Shown here piece after piece: positions 35,358 to 44,861 of a stretch of DNA of 64,000 nt (positions within the stretch are counted from its first letter, which is position 1; every line of letters begins with the position of its first letter). This DNA is from Bacteroidota bacterium. Lineage in GTDB: Bacteria; Bacteroidota; Bacteroidia; Cytophagales; Cyclobacteriaceae. The stretch is from the NCBI GenBank assembly GCA_018266055.1, contig JAFDYT010000006.1, positions 248,001-312,000 of the forward strand. Reading direction: 5' to 3'. A program made the translations under genes and the position numbers. A model generated the notes under the pieces. It did no database searches and was not told the DNA's origin. It was given only the letters and a program-made list of their open reading frames with translations.

Positions 35358-35591
35358 GTGCAAGCCAATATTAAATCTGTGGCCGACATGACTCCGGGAG
35401 AAACTGCGGTGATTTCAGGCTTTTCAGATGATCAGATTTCAGTGAAACTTCTGGAAATGGGCTTTCTTCCAGGTACTGCTGTGCGATTTAATTTCACTGC
35501 ACCGCTCGGCGACCCAGTTTGTGTAAGTGTGTCAGGCTATGATCTTTCCTTACGGTTAGAAGAAGCCTCGTCTATAATGATTCTCAACTGA
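35358..35591 (+). CDS. feoA: Ferrous iron transport protein A
   Basis: 77 residues from GTG 35358. It is an SH3-like beta-barrel with the FeoA motif LLEMGFLPGTAVRF (about 31-44). FeoA is a small cytoplasmic partner of the FeoB ferrous-iron transporter. Its TGA shares its last base with the feoB ATG (35591). The upstream 90 bases hold a near-match to the -7 box (TATCTTCG, 35323-35330). I see no clear Fur box. Confidence 0.93.
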   Translation: MQANIKSVADMTPGETAVISGFSDDQISVKLLEMGFLPGTAVRFNFTAPLGDPVCVSVSGYDLSLRLEEASSIMILN

Positions 35592-37705
35592 TGAATGGCG
35601 ACCCAAAGATAACTGTAGCGCTGACAGGAAAACCCAATTCCGGTAAGTCGTCGTTGTTCAATCGCCTCACAGGCCTCAATCAGAAAATTGGAAACTTTCC
35701 GGGTGTAACGGTCGACAAGCGCACCGGCATTTGTCAACTCGACGACCACACGTCGGCCGAAATCATCGATCTGCCTGGTACCTACAGTCTTTATCCGCGA
35801 ACACTCGATGAGAAGGTAGTAGCCGAGGTATTCACTGACCCGAAGGGGAAATTTTATCCCGACAAGGTCGTGCTAGTCGCCGATGCTACCAACCTAAAAA
35901 ACTGCCTGCTGCTGCTCACCCAATTGATTGACCTGCGACTTCCCACAGTGCTGGCGCTAAACATGGTGGACCTGGCCGCTAAATCTGGCCAAAGCATTGA
36001 CATCAAGAAACTGGAAGAGCAGTTGGATGTGCCCGTAGTGATGATCAATGCGCGCAACGGTACTGGAATAGAAAAACTAAGAAATATTTTAGTCGGCCCG
36101 ATCAAGCCTAGCGCCAAGACGATCTACAAGAGTGATAACGAAACCAGACCCTTGATCGACGCGATCAAGTCAAAATATAACCTGACGTCGGATTACGAAG
36201 CGTACCAGTTTCTTCAACAAGCAGAGAACCTGATGTTCCTTTCAAAGGAAGATCGCGAGTACATCCGCGCATACGCGAAACAAAATAATTTCTTCGTACA
36301 CAAATACCAGGGAGCTGAAACGGTAATGCGGTACGGGTTTATCCAGGATTTACTGAACAAAGTAATACTTCGAAGTTCGAACGAAGGATGGAAAAGGATT
36401 TCGTACGGAATAGATCGTGTGCTCACGCACAAGGTTTTTGGCTACATCATTTTCTTCCTGATCTTGTTTTTGATCTTTCAGTCGATTTTTGCGTGGGCGC
36501 AAATTCCGATGGACTTTATCGACAGCACATTTGCCCAACTGAGCAATAAACTTGACGAAGTATTTCCTGCCGGCCCGTTTTTCGAATTGGTATCACACGG
36601 TATTGTGCCCGGTGTTGGCGGCATCTTGATTTTCATTCCGCAGATTGCGATTCTTTTCGCTTTCATTTCTGTGCTAGAGGAAACAGGCTACATGTCACGC
36701 GTGGTGTTTTTGATGGACAAAATCATGCGCAAGTTTGGACTAAGTGGTAAAAGTGTAGTCCCTCTTATGTCTGGCTGGGCGTGCGCTATACCGGCCATCA
36801 TGGCTACGCGGACTATCGAAAATTGGAAAGACCGGCTCATCACCATTTTTGTAACGCCACTTATGAGCTGCTCCGCCCGCCTTCCTGTATTTACCATATT
36901 GGTGGCGTTGATTATTCCGGATTATAAAGTGCTTGGCTTTTTTAATTATCAAGGCCTGGTATTGATGGGGCTTTACTTACTTGGGTTTTTGGCCGCGTTG
37001 TTTTCAGCCATTGTGTTGAAATTTTTTGTGAAGGTGAAAGAGCGCAGCTATCTCATCATGGAAATGCCAACCTACAAAATGCCGAAATGGAGCAACGTTG
37101 GGTTACAAATTGTAGAAAAGACAAAGACCTTCGTGTTTCAGGCGGGCAAAACAATTCTTGCTATCTCCATCATCCTTTATGTGCTGGCAAGCTATGGTCC
37201 GGCCGACGAAATGAACGCCGCCAAAGAAACGGTGCGCAAGGAAGTGGAAGGCCAGAATATCAGCGAGCAACAGATTCAGGATAAAATAGCCGCGTATAAA
37301 CTTGAGCATTCATATGCCGGTCAGTTAGGCAAAGTGCTGGAGCCAATGATCAAACCGTTGGGCTACGACTGGAAAATTGGCATCGCGCTCGTTACCTCTT
37401 TTGCAGCCCGCGAAGTTTTTGTAGGCACGATCGCCACCATTTATAGTATCGGCAGCGCCGAAGATCAGCCAACCATCAAACAGCGGCTACGCTCAGAAGT
37501 AAACCCTGACACAGGCGGCCCACGCTACACCATGGCCGTAGGACTTTCATTGCTGGTGTTTTACACTTTCGCCATGCAGTGTGTAAGCACGCTGGCAGTG
37601 GTAAAGCGCGAGACCAAAGGATGGAAATGGCCCATGATCCAATTGGCCTACATGACCACGCTGGCCTACCTTTCAGCGTTCGCCATTTTTCAACTGCTTC
37701 GATAA
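35591..37705 (+). CDS. feoB: Ferrous iron transporter FeoB
   Basis: 704 residues, full length. It imports Fe2+ across the inner membrane. The N-terminal G domain has G1 GKPNSGKSSLFNRLTG (about 13-28), G3 DLPGTY and G4 NMVD. A helical GDI-like spacer follows, then the Gate and FeoB core membrane domain with GVGGILIFIPQIAILF, SGWACAIPAIMATRT and TPLMSCSARLPV. It is coupled to feoA by a one-base overlap. No feoC is seen. The stop is 73 bases before the TerB-like gene. Confidence 0.96.
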   Translation: MNGDPKITVALTGKPNSGKSSLFNRLTGLNQKIGNFPGVTVDKRTGICQLDDHTSAEIIDLPGTYSLYPRTLDEKVVAEVFTDPKGKFYPDKVVLVADATNLKNCLLLLTQLIDLRLPTVLALNMVDLAAKSGQSIDIKKLEEQLDVPVVMINARNGTGIEKLRNILVGPIKPSAKTIYKSDNETRPLIDAIKSKYNLTSDYEAYQFLQQAENLMFLSKEDREYIRAYAKQNNFFVHKYQGAETVMRYGFIQDLLNKVILRSSNEGWKRISYGIDRVLTHKVFGYIIFFLILFLIFQSIFAWAQIPMDFIDSTFAQLSNKLDEVFPAGPFFELVSHGIVPGVGGILIFIPQIAILFAFISVLEETGYMSRVVFLMDKIMRKFGLSGKSVVPLMSGWACAIPAIMATRTIENWKDRLITIFVTPLMSCSARLPVFTILVALIIPDYKVLGFFNYQGLVLMGLYLLGFLAALFSAIVLKFFVKVKERSYLIMEMPTYKMPKWSNVGLQIVEKTKTFVFQAGKTILAISIILYVLASYGPADEMNAAKETVRKEVEGQNISEQQIQDKIAAYKLEHSYAGQLGKVLEPMIKPLGYDWKIGIALVTSFAAREVFVGTIATIYSIGSAEDQPTIKQRLRSEVNPDTGGPRYTMAVGLSLLVFYTFAMQCVSTLAVVKRETKGWKWPMIQLAYMTTLAYLSAFAIFQLLR

Positions 37706-37778
37706 TCTTAGGTAAAGAAACCGACTCACTCCGTTTATCATTCGGGGCAATTCTTTTATCTTTAAAAAAAATCAAGCT

Positions 37779-38156
37779 ATGACCTCCGACAAGAACTATC
37801 ATCTGGGACTACTTTATTTGGTTCATTTACTTATTAATGCCGACGGGGTGGTGAATGAGGAGGAGGAAAAGGCACTTCTTAAAATCAAAGAAATAGAAAA
37901 TATACCCAGCGAGATTTTTGAGGAGTTTTTGAAAGACGTAGCGTCCAAAAAACCAAAAGAAGTATATCAGCGTGGGATTGAAATGATAAACGCCTGCTCT
38001 GATGAATTGAAACTCAAGGCCTTTGTGCACCTTTACCGTATAAGTGATATCGATGGCAATGTGCACGTGAAAGAAGTGAGGTTGCTGCTGTATTCTATAA
38101 AGTTGGCCGACATTGAATTCAACGATGTAGTTGCCGAGGCAGCGAAGTACAAGTGA
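37779..38156 (+). CDS. TerB-like (TerB/DjlA fold) small protein
   Basis: 125 residues, all helical. It has the TerB pattern of acidic helices with a metal-site-like loop, LLINADGVVNEEEEKALL (about 18-35), and a second half HLYRISDIDGNVHVKEVRLL that repeats the acidic loop (D-x-D-G-x-V). TerB proteins bind divalent metal and associate with TerC/TerD-type membrane stress complexes. There is no terD-like gene here. It lies 18 bases before purK on the same strand and may be cotranscribed. A second, larger TerB-like protein lies after purE. Confidence 0.75.
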   Translation: MTSDKNYHLGLLYLVHLLINADGVVNEEEEKALLKIKEIENIPSEIFEEFLKDVASKKPKEVYQRGIEMINACSDELKLKAFVHLYRISDIDGNVHVKEVRLLLYSIKLADIEFNDVVAEAAKYK

Positions 38157-38174
38157 TCCATCGACAAAATCACA

Positions 38175-39314
38175 ATGCAGCAGCGGTTCTATCAGAATTA
38201 CAAGGTTGGGATTTTGGGAGGTGGGCAGTTAGGCCGAATGCTCATTCAATCAGGAATGGATTGGAACATCAATTTTTCTGTTCTCGATCCCGATCCGGTG
38301 GCGCCTTGCGCGTCGTTGTGTGAATTTCAATCGGGTAAGCTTACTGATTTTAACACGGTCATGGCATTTGGCCAATCTTGCGACCTGATCACCATTGAAA
38401 TAGAAAACGTAAATGTCTCGGCGCTGAAGGAGCTTCAAAAATTAGGTAAGAAAGTATTTCCTCAGCCCGAAGTCATTGAACTCGTTCAGGACAAACGCCA
38501 GCAAAAACTCTTTTATAATGAGAAAGGCATTCCTACCGCCGATTTCATTCTCGTCGAAAATAAAAAAGAAGTCGCTGATCACCTGACTTTTTTGCCTGCA
38601 GTAAACAAACTCGGGCGCGAAGGGTACGATGGCCGTGGCGTACAAATTCTGCGCTCGCCTCAAGACCTAGATAAGGCTTTTGAAGCACCAGGTTTGTTGG
38701 AGAAACTTATCGAGTTTGAGAAAGAAATTTCAGTGATCGTGGCACGCAATGAAAGCGGTGAAGTAAAGGTTTTTCCCGCGGTAGAAATGATTTTTCATCC
38801 AGAGGCCAATCTGGTAGAATATTTATTTTCTCCGGCACAACTGGATGAGTTAATCGTAAAAGAAGCCAACCGCATCGCCACAAAAATTATCACAGAATTA
38901 AACATGGTGGGTCTGCTGGCGGTGGAGATGTTTGTAACCAAAGATCAGCGCGTACTCGTCAACGAAATTGCTCCGCGCCCCCACAACAGTGGGCATCAGA
39001 GCATTGAAGCGAATATTACTTCACAATACCAGCAACACTTGCGCGCCATCTTGAATCTTCCGCTTGGCGATACGTCCATTACCCAGCCAAGCGCGATGGT
39101 CAATCTGCTAGGCGAAGATGGATTTGCAGGTAACGCGCAATATGACGGACTGGAGGAAGTACTAAAACTTCCCGGAACGTACGTCCATTTGTATGGTAAA
39201 AAATTGACCAAGCCATTTCGCAAAATGGGCCATGTGACGATCGTCGATAACGATATCGAAAGTTTGAAAAAGAAAGCGACCTTTGTGAAACAATCGCTGA
39301 AAATAAGGGCATGA
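38175..39314 (+). CDS. purK: 5-(carboxyamino)imidazole ribonucleotide synthase PurK
   Basis: 379 residues, ATP-grasp enzyme of purine synthesis converting AIR, ATP and bicarbonate to N5-CAIR. The N-terminal [13 protein letters not shown] motif (about 15-27) is diagnostic. The ATP-grasp core shows [15 protein letters not shown] and the active-site block [17 protein letters not shown]. Its stop overlaps the purE ATG by 4 bases, so N5-CAIR is made and used by coupled enzymes. Confidence 0.96.
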   Translation: MQQRFYQNYKVGILGGGQLGRMLIQSGMDWNINFSVLDPDPVAPCASLCEFQSGKLTDFNTVMAFGQSCDLITIEIENVNVSALKELQKLGKKVFPQPEVIELVQDKRQQKLFYNEKGIPTADFILVENKKEVADHLTFLPAVNKLGREGYDGRGVQILRSPQDLDKAFEAPGLLEKLIEFEKEISVIVARNESGEVKVFPAVEMIFHPEANLVEYLFSPAQLDELIVKEANRIATKIITELNMVGLLAVEMFVTKDQRVLVNEIAPRPHNSGHQSIEANITSQYQQHLRAILNLPLGDTSITQPSAMVNLLGEDGFAGNAQYDGLEEVLKLPGTYVHLYGKKLTKPFRKMGHVTIVDNDIESLKKKATFVKQSLKIRA

Positions 39315-39826
39315 GCAAACCGCTAGTAGGCATTATCATGGGCAGCCAATCAGATCTGAAGATCATGAAAGAAGCAGCCGAGTTTTTGGAAGAAATGAAA
39401 ATTCCTTTCGAGCTTACCGTCGTGTCGGCGCACCGCACACCCAAACGTATGGTTGACTACGCGTCGACGGCGGCAGATCGAGGCCTTAAAGTAATTGTAG
39501 CAGGGGCAGGCGGCGCGGCGCACCTGCCGGGCATGGTGGCTTCTCTTACTACACTGCCCGTCATCGGTGTTCCGATCAAATCATCGAACTCCATTGACGG
39601 CTGGGATTCTGTGCTTTCGATATTGCAGATGCCGTCAGGAGTACCTGTTGCTACTGTAGCGCTCAATGGCTCGAAGAATGCGGGAATCCTTGCTGCGCAG
39701 ATTATTAGTGTGGCCGATAAGGCTGTTACCAAGAGATTAAGTCAATATAAGTTAAGCCTTCAGAAGAAAGTAGAAGAATCTTTTAAGGAAATTGAGAGCA
39801 AAGGATGGCGTAGGTCAAGTGAGTAA
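39311..39826 (+). CDS. purE: N5-carboxyaminoimidazole ribonucleotide mutase PurE
   Basis: 171 residues, class I PurE. It moves the carboxylate of N5-CAIR to give CAIR. The family signature [13 protein letters not shown] (about 10-22), [13 protein letters not shown] with the catalytic His (about 40-52), and [15 protein letters not shown] are all present. The paired PurK shows the bacterial two-step route. The last 15 residues ([10 protein letters not shown] end) are an ordinary extension. Confidence 0.96.
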   Translation: MSKPLVGIIMGSQSDLKIMKEAAEFLEEMKIPFELTVVSAHRTPKRMVDYASTAADRGLKVIVAGAGGAAHLPGMVASLTTLPVIGVPIKSSNSIDGWDSVLSILQMPSGVPVATVALNGSKNAGILAAQIISVADKAVTKRLSQYKLSLQKKVEESFKEIESKGWRRSSE

Positions 39827-39905
39827 ATTTTTTCAACTCAGACCTTTGTGTCATCATTAAATTATTTCATAATATTAAATGTAACTTCTCGGTCATTTTC
39901 TATCT

Positions 39906-41183
39906 ATGAAGCCTGCAGAGAAAGGATGGTTGAAGCAATATCTTGAGTTTCGGAAAGATCTTTTGCGAGATCTTAGTTCCGGCGTGAAAAACTCTGCCCA
40001 TCCTGAGCAGTCTCTTTATCGTGTGATTCAACCAACAGGGCTGATGTATGGACAGTCGATTGAGTCGGTTGATCTTAATGGTTCTGAACGCTGGGCTCCG
40101 AAAGACAGAATGAAAATTCTGTTGGCCGAAAGCCTCATTAGTAGCTCACTTCTCTTTCACGACAAGCCGATCAAGGATGCCAACGAGCTTTCGGAAGTGA
40201 TCATGAAGACAATTGAAAACATTGGTAACTTTTATAACCATGTTTTCCCCGAATTGGCCACGCCCACCAAAACACTTTTTGGTCGTAAGAAAACTCCGCT
40301 TGAACTGGCAGAGAAAATTCTTGATAAACGAATAGAATACTCCATCGAGAATAGCGCCAATTTCTGGATCCAATTTTTTCATAACAGTCTTCTCTTCCTC
40401 GACATTTTTATTTTTGGACAGTGGATTCATACCAACGCCGACCGTATTGTAGCTGACTTTTTTAAATACGAACGGGAAGAGCTTCGCTTTTCGGTAGTGA
40501 AAGTAATGGCCGCCGCCGCTCACGCCAACACTACGGTAGAACCCGAAGAACAAAAGCTTCTTGAGTATTTTCTTCAAAGCGCGGGCCTCTCATCAGAGCG
40601 AAAAAAAGAAGCACTCCGAATCTTTGAGCAAGGGATAGATATCGAAGAGATTAACCTTCCTACGAACAACTCATGGATTTTAAAGAAGTATTTTTTAGAA
40701 ATCGCCATCCTCACCATCTGGTCGGATAAAAAGGTAGAGAACAATGAGCAGGAGTTTCTGAAGAAATTGTGCAAGTACATGAACTTCAGCGACGATGATC
40801 TTGAAAACAGCCTGATGGCGATTGAAGGATTTGTACTTGAGCACTGGAACGAACTAGATTATCTGCAGAACAAACAAGACTTCATTCAGGTAAGTGAGCA
40901 TTTCATTCGACGGCTCTCGAGAATCACCGACAACAACAAGAGCCGCCTTGTGAAAGAAGTGCTGGACAGTCAGGAATTGATGCAGCTGCTCAAAAAATCT
41001 AAGTCAAACGAGCTGACCGAGGACGAAAAAGCAAGAATGCAAAAATTGTTGATTGGTGTGCTGAAGACAATCCCCACGTTTGTAATCATTTCGCTACCAC
41101 AGCGCTTCCTTACCTTACCGATTTTATTGAAAATTTTACCCAGCAACTTCTTCAACGAAGTGCATTCGCAGAAACCAAATTAG
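39906..41183 (+). CDS. TerB-like / LETM1-like protein of unknown function
   Basis: 425 residues. The centre (about 185-320) is a TerB-like helical domain, AAAAHANTTVEPEEQKLLEY and TIWSDKKVENNEQEFLKKLC. The C-terminal 50 residues (LLIGVLKTIPTFVIISLPQR, then LPILLKILPSNFF) closely resemble the membrane-segment end of LETM1, the mitochondrial cation/proton antiport-associated protein. No N-terminal signal is seen. A role at the membrane in cation balance is inference. It is convergent with a TerC-family gene, with which its stop overlaps by 4 bases. Confidence 0.65.
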   Translation: MKPAEKGWLKQYLEFRKDLLRDLSSGVKNSAHPEQSLYRVIQPTGLMYGQSIESVDLNGSERWAPKDRMKILLAESLISSSLLFHDKPIKDANELSEVIMKTIENIGNFYNHVFPELATPTKTLFGRKKTPLELAEKILDKRIEYSIENSANFWIQFFHNSLLFLDIFIFGQWIHTNADRIVADFFKYEREELRFSVVKVMAAAAHANTTVEPEEQKLLEYFLQSAGLSSERKKEALRIFEQGIDIEEINLPTNNSWILKKYFLEIAILTIWSDKKVENNEQEFLKKLCKYMNFSDDDLENSLMAIEGFVLEHWNELDYLQNKQDFIQVSEHFIRRLSRITDNNKSRLVKEVLDSQELMQLLKKSKSNELTEDEKARMQKLLIGVLKTIPTFVIISLPQRFLTLPILLKILPSNFFNEVHSQKPN

Positions 41184-42178
41184 TCTTCGCCTTCTTCTTT
41201 CTTTCTGGGTATTACGACAGAGAAAATGATTGAGAACGTCAGGGTGACGATGATTACAGTAAAGGATAGCGTAGGGCTGATTTCATAAGGCACAATTTCC
41301 AGCAACATTTTGGCACCGATGAAAAAGAGAATGATAGACAACCCTTTTTGCAGGAGATAAAACTTGTCGATGATGCCAGCCAAAAGGAAGAACATAGCAC
41401 GAAGCCCCATCACGGCAAAAATATTGGAAGTGTAAATCAGAAACTCATTTTGAGTGATCGCAAAGGCGGCTGGAATAGAATCGACGGCGAAAATCAAATC
41501 GGTGGTTTCTACTAATGCAACTACCAGGAACAGAGGAGTAAACATCCATTTTCCAGCTTCCCTAACTAGAAACCTACCGCCTTTTTCGTCTTTGGTAATC
41601 GACAGGTATTTTCTGCAAAGTTTTAGAATGGGATTTTTCTCTGGATCAATCTTCTCATCGCTGTCTTCGAAATAAATCTTAATACCAGAATAGATTAGGA
41701 ACACGCCAAATACATAAAGAATAAAATGCCACTTGGCGATAAACAACGCTCCAACGAAAATGAAAATACCACGGAACACTACAGCGCCTAAAATTCCCCA
41801 GAAAAGAATTTTATGGTAGTACTCTTCTTTAACGGTAAAATATTTTAGGATAAGGAGAATAACGAAGATGTTATCAACAGAAAGCGCATACTCTGTAAGG
41901 TAAGCCGAGAAGAACTCAATCGAGGCAGTGAAACCGCCGTCGTCAAAGAAATAGACCAGGTATCCAAAAATAGAGCTTATAACTACCCAAAAGATGGATT
42001 GATACAGTGCCGATTTAGTAGAGATTTTCTTGGGTTGTTTATTAAAAATCCCCAGGTCGATGATCAGGAATATGGCGATGACGGCGGCAAATACTCCAAA
42101 TAAGATTGTCTCAGTCTGGCTGTTATTCCGGAAGAGAGAGAAAAGGAGTATACCCATGTAATTAATATGAGGTTCCAA
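41180..42178 (-). CDS. TerC family integral membrane protein (Alx/TerC type)
   Basis: 332 residues with eight or nine membrane helices. The family motifs are FFSAYLTEYALSVDNIFVIL (about 89-108) and EYALSVDN acidic residues within the membrane, VETTDLIFAVDSIPAAFA (about 222-239) and the loop KIDPEKNP. TerC/Alx proteins export manganese or calcium and include tellurite-resistance determinants. Manganese export is the best-supported activity for Alx, but the cation here cannot be read. No yybP-ykoY riboswitch was recognised in the short upstream region; a good -7/-33 promoter is present instead. Confidence 0.9.
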   Translation of the reverse strand: MEPHINYMGILLFSLFRNNSQTETILFGVFAAVIAIFLIIDLGIFNKQPKKISTKSALYQSIFWVVISSIFGYLVYFFDDGGFTASIEFFSAYLTEYALSVDNIFVILLILKYFTVKEEYYHKILFWGILGAVVFRGIFIFVGALFIAKWHFILYVFGVFLIYSGIKIYFEDSDEKIDPEKNPILKLCRKYLSITKDEKGGRFLVREAGKWMFTPLFLVVALVETTDLIFAVDSIPAAFAITQNEFLIYTSNIFAVMGLRAMFFLLAGIIDKFYLLQKGLSIILFFIGAKMLLEIVPYEISPTLSFTVIIVTLTFSIIFSVVIPRKKEEGED

Positions 42179-42218
42179 GAAACGTTAAATCAGAACATTT
42201 AAGACACCGTACAAACCT

Positions 42219-42226
42219 CAAAGCTA
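42219..42226 (-). promoter_or_regulatory. Bacteroidota promoter for the TerC gene
   Basis: The minus strand reads TAGCTTTG (TAnnTTTG). A TTTTG -33-like element begins 17 bases further upstream (CAA at 42244-42246 on the plus strand). The start codon at 42178 leaves a leader of about 35 bases, too short for a riboswitch. Confidence 0.6.
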
Positions 42227-42343
42227 CAAATATTATTTAATCGCAAAACTAACCGGATATATATACTTCAACTCTGGCAAATGAAACCGATAAAGGCTCG
42301 TTTTTCGAAAAAAAATCAACACTTTGAGGTTATCACGCACACA

Positions 42344-42829
42344 TTATTCTTTAATGGAAAGAACGATTTTTTTTCGGGTAATAAAGATGCCAAGAGCTTT
42401 CTTAAATTCTACCGATCCATCGGGGCGCTCTGCCATAATTGGCTTAGTGTAAAGCAGCGAGTCGCCTTCTGTTTTTTGCAAGTTATCACCTATGTTCGCC
42501 ACATTACCTCCTGAGATATATGCTTCGATTATCTTTCCTTCTACCCCCGACATTAGCGAATCGCTTGGATCCAAATAAACAATTCGCACCTGATCAGCTT
42601 TCTCTATCGAATCCAGAAGTTTACGATCTTCTCTTCGTTTTCCTTTTTTTTCGATGAATTGAGCCAAACTTCGGCCATACGAAAAACCAGCCTCGGTGAG
42701 TTCGGCGTCAGAAATTTTTTTGATGGATTTAGCTTCCATATTTTCTCTCATCTTTTTTCGCTGTTCGTTGGATAATGAACCTCCGCATGCGGAAGCAAGA
42801 AGAAGGAGTGCTATGAAAGATAGACGCAT
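42344..42829 (-). CDS. Predicted lipoprotein of unknown function
   Basis: 161 residues. The signal peptide ends in a lipobox LLASA-C15-GG, so it is probably lipid-anchored. The mature part begins with a charged helix (NEQRKKMRENMEAKSIKKIS) and contains a globular segment (QVRIVYLDPSDSLMSGVEGK). No named domain is recognised. The gap to the TerC gene (165 bases) carries the TerC promoter and nothing else evident. The 184-base gap on its upstream side contains the terminator of the fad operon. Confidence 0.65.
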   Translation of the reverse strand: MRLSFIALLLLASACGGSLSNEQRKKMRENMEAKSIKKISDAELTEAGFSYGRSLAQFIEKKGKRREDRKLLDSIEKADQVRIVYLDPSDSLMSGVEGKIIEAYISGGNVANIGDNLQKTEGDSLLYTKPIMAERPDGSVEFKKALGIFITRKKIVLSIKE

Positions 42830-42956
42830 AAGTAACTGTAAATGTAGGGCTCTGCGCGATTGTTTTCAATTGTTTTTTTGACAATGAAAGCGATTCTCGA
42901 ACTCGGAAATAGAACATTAGAAGCGTATTAGAAAAATACGTAGAGGAACCAGACAT

Positions 42957-42985
42957 AAAAAAGGCTGTCCTTTTAAGACAGCCCT
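42957..42985 (-). terminator. Intrinsic terminator of the fad operon
   Basis: On the minus strand a 7-pair stem GGCTGTC/GACAGCC (42963-42969 with 42977-42983) closes a 7-base loop and is followed by a T-run. It lies 28 bases beyond the acyl-CoA dehydrogenase stop. Confidence 0.88.
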
Positions 42986-43013
42986 TGTGAAACCTTCTAA
43001 AGTCTTATCTTAA

Positions 43014-44816
43014 CTAAAAAGGATATTCCCCTTTTTCGATCGCGTAGTTGGCCACCTTGCGGCGGGCTTCTTTCAAGTTGTAAGGATCAATTTTGGTGAA
43101 CCGCTTCAAGCCGAGCAACATCAGGCGCAGTTCGTCGCCCTCAGCAAAGGCATAAATCGCTTGCTTGCCAGCTGAAGAAGCTTTTTCGATGGCGTAATGC
43201 AAGTAGATCATCGCGATTTCCTTCTGAATCTCGCACGCTTTCTCCCCTTTCTGGCTGATCAGCTTTTCTACACGCAGCAATACTGACTCAGCCACGTATC
43301 CTTCAATGAGCATATCGGCAAGGTTCATCAGTACTTCCTGTTCATCAGAAAGTTTCATCATGAATTTTTGTACAGCGGCGCCTGAAACCATCAACCCGGC
43401 TTTTTTCAGGTTGGCCAATGCTTTTTTCTCCTTGGCAAAGATGGCGGTGTCGTCGCTTGCGCCGAAATCAGGAATGGCCATCAGTTCTTTTTGCACTGCC
43501 ATGGCGGGTGTCATCAGATCGAGCGTGCCTTTCATGGCGCGCTTCATCAGCATGTCGATGGTGAGGAGGCGATTGATTTCGTTGGTTCCTTCAAAGATGC
43601 GGTTGATGCGGGCATCGCGGTAAGCGCGGTCCATTGGACCTTCTGCTGAAAAGCCCATACCTCCATAAATCTGCACACCTTCGTCCACAGAGAAGTCAAG
43701 TACTTCTGATCCGTGTACTTTCAGAATGGCGCACTCAATAGCAAATTCTTCAAGCGCCTTTAGCCTTGCTTTTGAAGAATCGAGACCGGATGCGATAAAC
43801 GCATTGTAGGCGTCATCAATATTTTGCGACGCGCGATAGTGGGCTGACTCTGAGGAAAAAATTTTGGTAACAGCTTCGGCAATCTTGTGTTTGATAGCGC
43901 CAAACGAAGCGATTGGCACACCAAATTGTTTTCTCTCTTTCGAATATTTGATGGCCTGGCTGATGGTCGCTTTTGATCCGCCAACAGCAGCAACGCCAAG
44001 TTTGATCCGGCCGATATTCAAAATATTAACAGCGATCTTAAATCCGTTTTCACGTTCACTTAGCATATTCTCAACAGGAACTTTACAGTCGTTGAAGAAG
44101 ATCTGACGTGTAGAAGAACCTTTGATGCCCATTTTCTTCTCTTCTTCATTCATGGTAATGCCACCAAAGGCTTTCTCCACGATGAAGGCAGAAAGATTCT
44201 TGTCGTTATCAATCTTGGCAAAGACAACATACACGTCGGCAAAGCCTCCGTTGGTGATCCACATCTTTTGTCCGTTGATGAGATAGTGTTTTCCGTCGGG
44301 AGTTAAGGCCGCCTTTGTTTTTCCGGAGTTGGCGTCAGAGCCGGAGTCGGGCTCAGTTAAGCAATACGCCGCTTTCCATTCGCCTGAAGCGAGTTTAGGA
44401 ATGTACTTTTTCTTTTGAGCATCGTTGCCATAATACAAAATGGGAAGTGTGCCGATGCCTGTATGCGCGGATAAACCTACCGCTACCGAGTGGCCACCGC
44501 CGATTACTTCAGCCACGAGCATGGTCGTGTTAAAATCCATTCCAAAACCACCGAGTTCTGTGGGCACAGAAGTTCCCAGCAGTCCCAGTTCTCCCGCCTT
44601 GGTAAGAATGGCAGGCATAAGCGTAGGATCTTTCATCGAGTCGATTTCATTCAGCCGCGGCGTTACTTCTTTAGCCAGGAAGTCTTTGCATTGCTGCATG
44701 ATCATCTTCTGCTCTTCATTGAATTCTTCTGGGATGAAAATGTCGTGAGCGCTTGTTTCGCGGATCAAAAATTCGCCGCCTTTGATTGCGGATTTTGTTT
44801 CTACTGCTGTTGCCAT
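43014..44816 (-). CDS. Acyl-CoA dehydrogenase (long-chain, C-terminally extended)
   Basis: 600 residues, longer than the usual 380-400 because of a C-terminal extension like that of VLCAD. It catalyses the FAD-dependent first step of beta-oxidation. Motifs: AYCLTEPDSGSDANSG (flavin/substrate loop, about 155-170), MWITNGGFADVYVVFA, and the catalytic-region RINRIFEGTNEINRLL (about 395-410) with the Glu. It is the last gene of the operon MarR - FadB-type - thiolase - this gene, and ends at a strong terminator. Confidence 0.94.
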   Translation of the reverse strand: MATAVETKSAIKGGEFLIRETSAHDIFIPEEFNEEQKMIMQQCKDFLAKEVTPRLNEIDSMKDPTLMPAILTKAGELGLLGTSVPTELGGFGMDFNTTMLVAEVIGGGHSVAVGLSAHTGIGTLPILYYGNDAQKKKYIPKLASGEWKAAYCLTEPDSGSDANSGKTKAALTPDGKHYLINGQKMWITNGGFADVYVVFAKIDNDKNLSAFIVEKAFGGITMNEEEKKMGIKGSSTRQIFFNDCKVPVENMLSERENGFKIAVNILNIGRIKLGVAAVGGSKATISQAIKYSKERKQFGVPIASFGAIKHKIAEAVTKIFSSESAHYRASQNIDDAYNAFIASGLDSSKARLKALEEFAIECAILKVHGSEVLDFSVDEGVQIYGGMGFSAEGPMDRAYRDARINRIFEGTNEINRLLTIDMLMKRAMKGTLDLMTPAMAVQKELMAIPDFGASDDTAIFAKEKKALANLKKAGLMVSGAAVQKFMMKLSDEQEVLMNLADMLIEGYVAESVLLRVEKLISQKGEKACEIQKEIAMIYLHYAIEKASSAGKQAIYAFAEGDELRLMLLGLKRFTKIDPYNLKEARRKVANYAIEKGEYPF

Positions 44817-44861
44817 ATCTGGTTGATTAATGTTGTTATTCTTATTTATGATTCGGTAAGA

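Noticed and set aside
42179-42343. Search for a yybP-ykoY manganese riboswitch upstream of the TerC gene
   Set aside because: The leader is only about 35 bases after a good promoter, and no aptamer motifs are seen.
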